Assembly (NCBI GenBank): GCA_002685455.1
Contig: NYXF01000026.1
Coordinates: 1 to 17,856, forward strand
DNA length: 17,856 nucleotides
DNA from: Porticoccus sp.
GTDB taxonomy: Bacteria > Pseudomonadota > Gammaproteobacteria > Pseudomonadales > Porticoccaceae
Direction: 5' to 3'
Below the pieces are notes generated by a model. That model had not been told where the DNA came from. It did no database searches and saw only the letters and a program-made list of their open reading frames with translations. The position numbers and the translations under genes are program-made. Below, in pieces: positions 16,247 through 17,856 of the stretch (the stretch's first letter is position 1; each line of letters begins with the position of its first letter).

Positions 16247-16900
16247 TTAACTTAAACTATCATTTAAAGATGCTTCAATAGCTAATTGAATATCTCTTTG
16301 TTCATTATTTTGTTCTATTTCATTTATATAATTTGTAATTAAATTAGAAATAGTATTTTCTAAATTATTCGGATCAGGTATCATATTTTCAATATTCGGA
16401 TTAGAGATATCATTTGAACCTGTAGAATTATTAACAGATAACATAGGGGTATGAATTGTTATCGTTTGAAACATATTAGTTGCTGTATCAGTATCAGATG
16501 ATATAACTCTATTTTCAGTAGGAAATTCTTTTCTACACATAGGACATGTATTTTTTCTCTTTAACCATTCTTTAATACCCGAACATGTATCACATCCACT
16601 GTGAAATATATGATTTTCATTATCATCATTATCATTATCATTATCTGAACAAGGCAATATTATACATTTATCACCCACTTTAAATTCATCTAAACAAATA
16701 CTACATTGTAGATTCTTTTTTAATATTTCTTCATCTACTGTAATTTCTTCTAAACTATTAATAAATTCTTCAGAAGCATTATTATTTGTATTATTTAAAG
16801 GTACTATTGGTGTAACGATTGAATTAATTAATCCAAAAATACCCCTATTTGCTCTCATAATAGATGGTATTAATATATTATCACCTCTATCCATATCCAT
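16247..16900 (-). CDS. RING-H2 protein with C-terminal UIM, putative E3 ubiquitin ligase
   Basis: This gene encodes 217 aa. The RING-H2 domain spans about 66-125: C66-x2-C69 (CSICLDEF), C84 in ILPCS, then H97 and H100 with C103, and C119-x2-C122 (CPMCRKEF). Eight ligands are present. Canonical RINGs have 1-3 residues between the third Cys and the first His; here 12 residues rich in Asp/Asn (SDNDND...) intervene. The C-terminus has a ubiquitin-interacting motif, EQRDIQLAIEASLNDS (200-215): acidic start, I-x2-A-I-x2-SL-x-D. The region between is Asn/Ser/Thr-rich and probably disordered. Known RING proteins transfer ubiquitin from E2 to targets; this one could mark host or viral proteins, but that is inferred. 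It is divergent from the gene at 16952. Confidence 0.9.
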   Translation of the reverse strand: MDMDRGDNILIPSIMRANRGIFGLINSIVTPIVPLNNTNNNASEEFINSLEEITVDEEILKKNLQCSICLDEFKVGDKCIILPCSDNDNDNDDNENHIFHSGCDTCSGIKEWLKRKNTCPMCRKEFPTENRVISSDTDTATNMFQTITIHTPMLSVNNSTGSNDISNPNIENMIPDPNNLENTISNLITNYINEIEQNNEQRDIQLAIEASLNDSLS

Positions 16901-16951
16901 AATATAATATTATAATTATTTAAAAATAAATTTATATATTTAAATAGTGTA
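16901..16951. promoter_or_regulatory. Divergent promoter region
   Basis: These 51 A/T-rich bp separate the RING gene (minus) from the gene at 16952 (plus). On the minus strand, attataatattatatt abuts the RING start, an element like those next to other starts here. The plus-strand side reads tatatatttaaatagtgta. Confidence 0.45.
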
Positions 16952-17209
16952 ATGATTAGATATATTTCGAGAAATTATATCCATGTTCCTATTAAGAAAC
17001 CATCATTAGGATTTCATATGATTCCTTATCATATTCAATATGAATACAGAGATTTTACAGTGAATAAAGTGGACATTCCAACCGCAAAAAAAGAGATTAA
17101 TCGTAAAAACTATGTAGAAAAATTTAATCCCTATTTACGTAGCAATGTTTCTGAAAATCTTGATCAAAGTCTAAAAGATTTTTATAAAAATAATTATAGT
17201 AAAAGATAA
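16952..17209 (+). CDS. Hypothetical small basic protein
   Basis: This gene encodes 85 aa and I do not recognise it. The protein is basic and aromatic-rich, with N-terminal MIRYISRNYIHVPIKKPSLG, then a segment with PYHIQYEYRDF and a lysine/arginine-rich end (SLKDFYKNNYSKR). No signal peptide or TM segment is evident. It could be a virion or DNA-binding factor, but nothing in the sequence shows this. It lies 22 bp upstream of a two-TM protein gene on the same strand. Confidence 0.65.
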   Translation: MIRYISRNYIHVPIKKPSLGFHMIPYHIQYEYRDFTVNKVDIPTAKKEINRKNYVEKFNPYLRSNVSENLDQSLKDFYKNNYSKR

Positions 17210-17231
17210 ATATATATATATATATTATAAA

Positions 17232-17432
17232 ATGGTTCAAGAAAGTAATTTATATATGTTTGCCGCTTTAGTAGCATTTGCTGCTTTTGTCGTATCTATA
17301 TATTATTGTTTTTACAAAAAACCTAAATCAGAATATGAATTATATCTTATTCTTATTTTAGGTTTAGTCGCTTTAGCAAAGAGCGTTGAATTTTATGAAA
17401 AATATACTTATAAATTAAAATCAAAACGTTAA
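17232..17432 (+). CDS. Small two-TM membrane protein
   Basis: This gene encodes 66 aa with two hydrophobic segments: FAALVAFAAFVVSIYYCFY (about 10-28) and YLILILGLVALAKSVEF (about 38-54). A short basic linker KKPKSE lies between them and the end is basic (KLKSKR). No family is recognised. The ATG is preceded by a run of TA repeats ending tatattataaa, similar to the start regions of other genes here. Its end overlaps the convergent gene by 12 bp. The small size makes function unclear. Confidence 0.75.
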   Translation: MVQESNLYMFAALVAFAAFVVSIYYCFYKKPKSEYELYLILILGLVALAKSVEFYEKYTYKLKSKR

Positions 17433-17856
17433 ACTGATTAATAAATAACCTATAAATCCAATAGCAATACTTTTAATCCATTTAGATTTCATTTCAGTAT
17501 AAATATCAGCCCATGCTTCAACTTGTCCTTGATTCGTTAGAGAATACAACATCAAAGGCTGTTTCGGATAAACTTTATAAAATCCTAATTTTACAAGATA
17601 GATGATAGCTAAAAATTTACATAATTTATATTTATCATTACTATTCATATAATAAAGTATACCTAATCCTAAACCTAATATCATACCTGTAAAATAAATT
17701 GTAAATCTTTCTTTAACGATCCCTTCATAAATCTTTTTTTGATCATTATCTAATAAATTATAAAAACGAGAAAAAATTTTAGTATCTCTCTTTTGTAATG
17801 ACATAGATAAACTACCAATTAATAATGTAATACCAATAATACAACTTATATCTTTC
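17421..17856 (-). CDS. Conserved membrane protein (5' end beyond window)
   Basis: The minus-strand frame is open from its stop (17421-17423) past the ATG at 17804 to the right window edge. The extra 17 codons encode KDISCIIGITLLIGSLS, a hydrophobic segment, so the true start probably lies outside the window and the product has at least 144 residues. From the visible part, residues NLLDNDQKKIYEGIVKER and FTGMILGLGLGILYY are followed by KLCKFLAIIYLVKLGFYKVYP, KQPLMLYSL, WADIYTEMKSKW and a final TM segment (IAIGFIGYLLISLTF). The pattern Q-x2-IYE-x-I-x3-R, PK-x2-ML and W-x2-Y-x2-M is familiar from a giant-virus multi-TM hypothetical family of unknown function. An N-terminal TM segment is expected in that family, supporting the upstream extension. 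Confidence 0.8.
   Translation of the reverse strand, partial: KDISCIIGITLLIGSLSMSLQKRDTKIFSRFYNLLDNDQKKIYEGIVKERFTIYFTGMILGLGLGILYYMNSNDKYKLCKFLAIIYLVKLGFYKVYPKQPLMLYSLTNQGQVEAWADIYTEMKSKWIKSIAIGFIGYLLISLTF

Overview
This window looks like a piece of the genome of a large DNA virus of eukaryotes (Nucleocytoviricota), most likely the order Imitervirales (mimivirus relatives). The family is uncertain, and an algal-virus (Mesomimiviridae-like) or klosneuvirus-like origin is only a guess. The evidence is a very AT-rich genome with short, intronless genes on both strands and spacers mostly under 80 bp. The genes include a eukaryotic-type DNA topoisomerase II, a VLTF3-like late transcription factor, an RPB5 RNA polymerase subunit, and several small families known mainly from giant viruses (DUF5761, DUF5760, DUF5832 and SLATT/DUF4231 types). 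There are no bacterial ribosome binding sites and no tRNA or rRNA genes.

Layout. Positions 1-2019 hold a lysine-rich, repeat-bearing basic protein with a SAP-like C-terminus, then a small VanZ-like membrane protein and a SLATT-like membrane protein. Positions 2089-5511 encode topoisomerase II, followed by a probable virion protein (5545-6369) whose 3' end has been copied in tandem. Next come a P-loop ATPase (6492-7556), a convergent DUF5760-like coiled-coil gene, the divergent VLTF3-like gene (8000-9139), and a 528-aa protein of unknown function (9168-10754) that is compositionally foreign and rich in simple repeats. Positions 10779-11743 carry two tandem paralogous membrane proteins and a convergent small membrane protein. 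A DUF5832-like protein (11814-12605) and two small single-pass membrane proteins follow. RPB5 (minus strand) is divergent from a BCS1-like AAA ATPase. The right end holds a zinc-cluster/WW-like protein, a RING-H2 ubiquitin ligase candidate with a ubiquitin-interacting motif, and several small membrane or hypothetical proteins. The last gene runs off the window.

How the genes fit together. Topoisomerase II, VLTF3, RPB5 and the P-loop ATPase belong to the cytoplasmic replication and transcription machinery typical of these viruses. The DUF5761- and DUF5832-like proteins and the many tiny membrane proteins are plausible virion or host-membrane components. The RING protein, the zinc-cluster protein, the SLATT protein and the BCS1-like ATPase are candidates for host interaction.

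Regulation seems to rely on AT-rich elements of the TATTATA type placed directly against start codons, shared divergent promoters, and intergenic hairpins that may direct mRNA 3'-end formation as described for Mimivirus. Notable oddities are in-frame 12-bp repeats in three unrelated genes, a near-identical 54-bp 3' end shared by two diverged paralogues, and a 44-bp tandem duplication that includes a stop codon.
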